DNA from: Alphaproteobacteria bacterium
GTDB taxonomy: Bacteria > Pseudomonadota > Alphaproteobacteria > SMXP01
DNA length: 38,786 nucleotides
Direction: 5' to 3'
NCBI GenBank assembly: GCA_028280675.1
Contig: JANQLI010000148.1
Span: 1-38,786 of the forward strand
The translations under genes were made by a program, and so were the position numbers. The notes beneath the pieces were generated by a model. The model was not told the origin of the DNA and did no database searches. It saw only the letters and a list, made by a program, of their open reading frames with translations. Positions 37,778-38,786 of the stretch are shown one piece after another (the stretch's first letter is position 1; the number at the start of each line of letters is the position of its first letter).

Positions 37778-38641
37778 ATGAGTACCCAGGATAAGTATGT
37801 CTTAACACTGACCGCGCCAGACGTGTCGGGAATTGTGGCCAATGTCGCTGGAGCGCTTGCTGACTGGGGCGCTTTTATAACGGAGGCCAATCATCATAAT
37901 GAGCCGCGCTCTGAGACTGCTTTTTTACGTTTTGCGTTTCATGCGTCAGAGGTATCAATGGCCACCTGCGAAGAAATGAGACAAGCTTTCATACCTATTG
38001 CAAAGAGGTATAACGCGGAATTTGCTTTTCACAATATGACACATCCTATGCCGATCATTATTGCTGTCTCAAAATTTGGACATTGCCTGTATGATTTATT
38101 GCATCGTTGGAAGGCAGGAATTTTGCCCGTTGATGTGAAAGCCGTTATCTCAAACCATGAGGATATGCGCGGTTTCGCCGAATGGCATGACCTTCCATTT
38201 CATTATCTTCCGATTACGAAAGAAACAAAACCCCAACAGGAAGATCAAATAAAAGATCTCATTAAAAGCTACGGTTCTGAACTTCTCGTGCTTGCTCGCT
38301 ATATGCAAATACTCTCGGAAGATATGTGTGAGCATGTATCAGGGAGGGCGATAAACATTCATCATTCGTTCTTGCCAAGCTTCAAAGGGGCTAAGCCTTA
38401 CAGTCAGGCCTATGATCGCGGCGTGAAAATGATTGGAGCAACTGCTCATTATGTGACCTCCGATTTAGATGAAGGGCCAATCATCGAACAAGCAGTTGAA
38501 CGCATCGATCACTCGGTCTCTCCGGAAGAACTTGTCAATATTGGCCGGGATAGCGAGTCGGTCGCGTTGTCTCGTGCGGTGCGGTGGCATGCAGAACGGC
38601 GCGTCTTGATAAGTGGTCATCGGACAGTTGTGTTCCGTTAA
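37778..38641 (+). CDS. purU: Formyltetrahydrofolate deformylase
   Basis: 287 aa; N-terminal ACT-like LTLTAPDVSGIVANVAGALADWGAFITEANHH; C-terminal formyltransferase fold INIHHSFLPSFKGAKPYSQAYDRGVKMIGATAHYVTSDLDEGPII. Confidence 0.93.
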   Translation: MSTQDKYVLTLTAPDVSGIVANVAGALADWGAFITEANHHNEPRSETAFLRFAFHASEVSMATCEEMRQAFIPIAKRYNAEFAFHNMTHPMPIIIAVSKFGHCLYDLLHRWKAGILPVDVKAVISNHEDMRGFAEWHDLPFHYLPITKETKPQQEDQIKDLIKSYGSELLVLARYMQILSEDMCEHVSGRAINIHHSFLPSFKGAKPYSQAYDRGVKMIGATAHYVTSDLDEGPIIEQAVERIDHSVSPEELVNIGRDSESVALSRAVRWHAERRVLISGHRTVVFR

Positions 38642-38741
38642 CTGACGAACAACCTGTACTTCTATGTGTTCTACTAGGTGCTAGAGAACGTCCGTGAATA
38701 ATTTGATGATCAGGGTAATTGATTTCCCTGTTCTCTTAGGT

Positions 38742-38770
38742 AACAGGGAATTTAAATTCCCTGTTTTTTC
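38742..38770 (+). terminator. Rho-independent terminator downstream of purU
   Basis: 24-nt perfect palindrome aacagggaatttaaattccctgtt followed by tttt; a related imperfect hairpin (cagggtaattgatttccctg) lies at 38711-38730. Confidence 0.75.
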
Positions 38771-38786
38771 TTTAGGGAATTCGCAC

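Noticed and set aside
1-38786. CRISPR arrays, tRNA/rRNA genes, transposases or integrases
   Set aside because: No regularly spaced direct repeats, no cloverleaf or rRNA-like sequence and no transposase/integrase-like ORF were seen, so the island's mobility cannot be supported from this window.

Overview
The window is almost entirely an aromatic-compound catabolic island from a moderate-GC Gram-negative bacterium, probably a marine-type proteobacterium (taxonomy is inference). I call about 38 CDSs. They include: a BenAB-like ring-hydroxylating dioxygenase (alpha subunit truncated at the left edge); a gentisate pathway (gentisate dioxygenase, maleylpyruvate isomerase, fumarylpyruvate hydrolase); a Tat-exported Cys-type sulfatase divergent from a TonB-dependent receptor; naphthalene-type upper-pathway enzymes (Rieske ferredoxin, NahAc/Ad-like oxygenase, aldehyde dehydrogenase, two NahD-like isomerases, a NahE-like hydratase-aldolase); a two-component flavin monooxygenase with a luciferase-like partner and a MarR-fused flavin reductase; a complete catechol meta-cleavage lower pathway (XylT, XylE, DmpC/E/F/G/H-like); a LigAB-type extradiol dioxygenase; a divergent RibB-like protein that has lost the canonical acidic catalytic loop; two paralogous GntR regulators; transporters; and PurU. 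The most interesting signal outside the genes is a recurrent near-palindrome, consensus ATRCTAGWAT (ideal ATACTAGTAT). I found it at about ten places, all in intergenic regions upstream of catabolic genes and often overlapping a plausible -10 box. It looks like the operator of a cluster-wide regulon, possibly read by the two paralogous GntR proteins. Other points: a probable non-AUG (ATA) start for the XylT-like ferredoxin, a GMC oxidoreductase with an atypical active-site motif, and three unrelated ring-cleavage dioxygenase folds in one island. All assignments come from reading the sequence and remembered family motifs; no database search was run.
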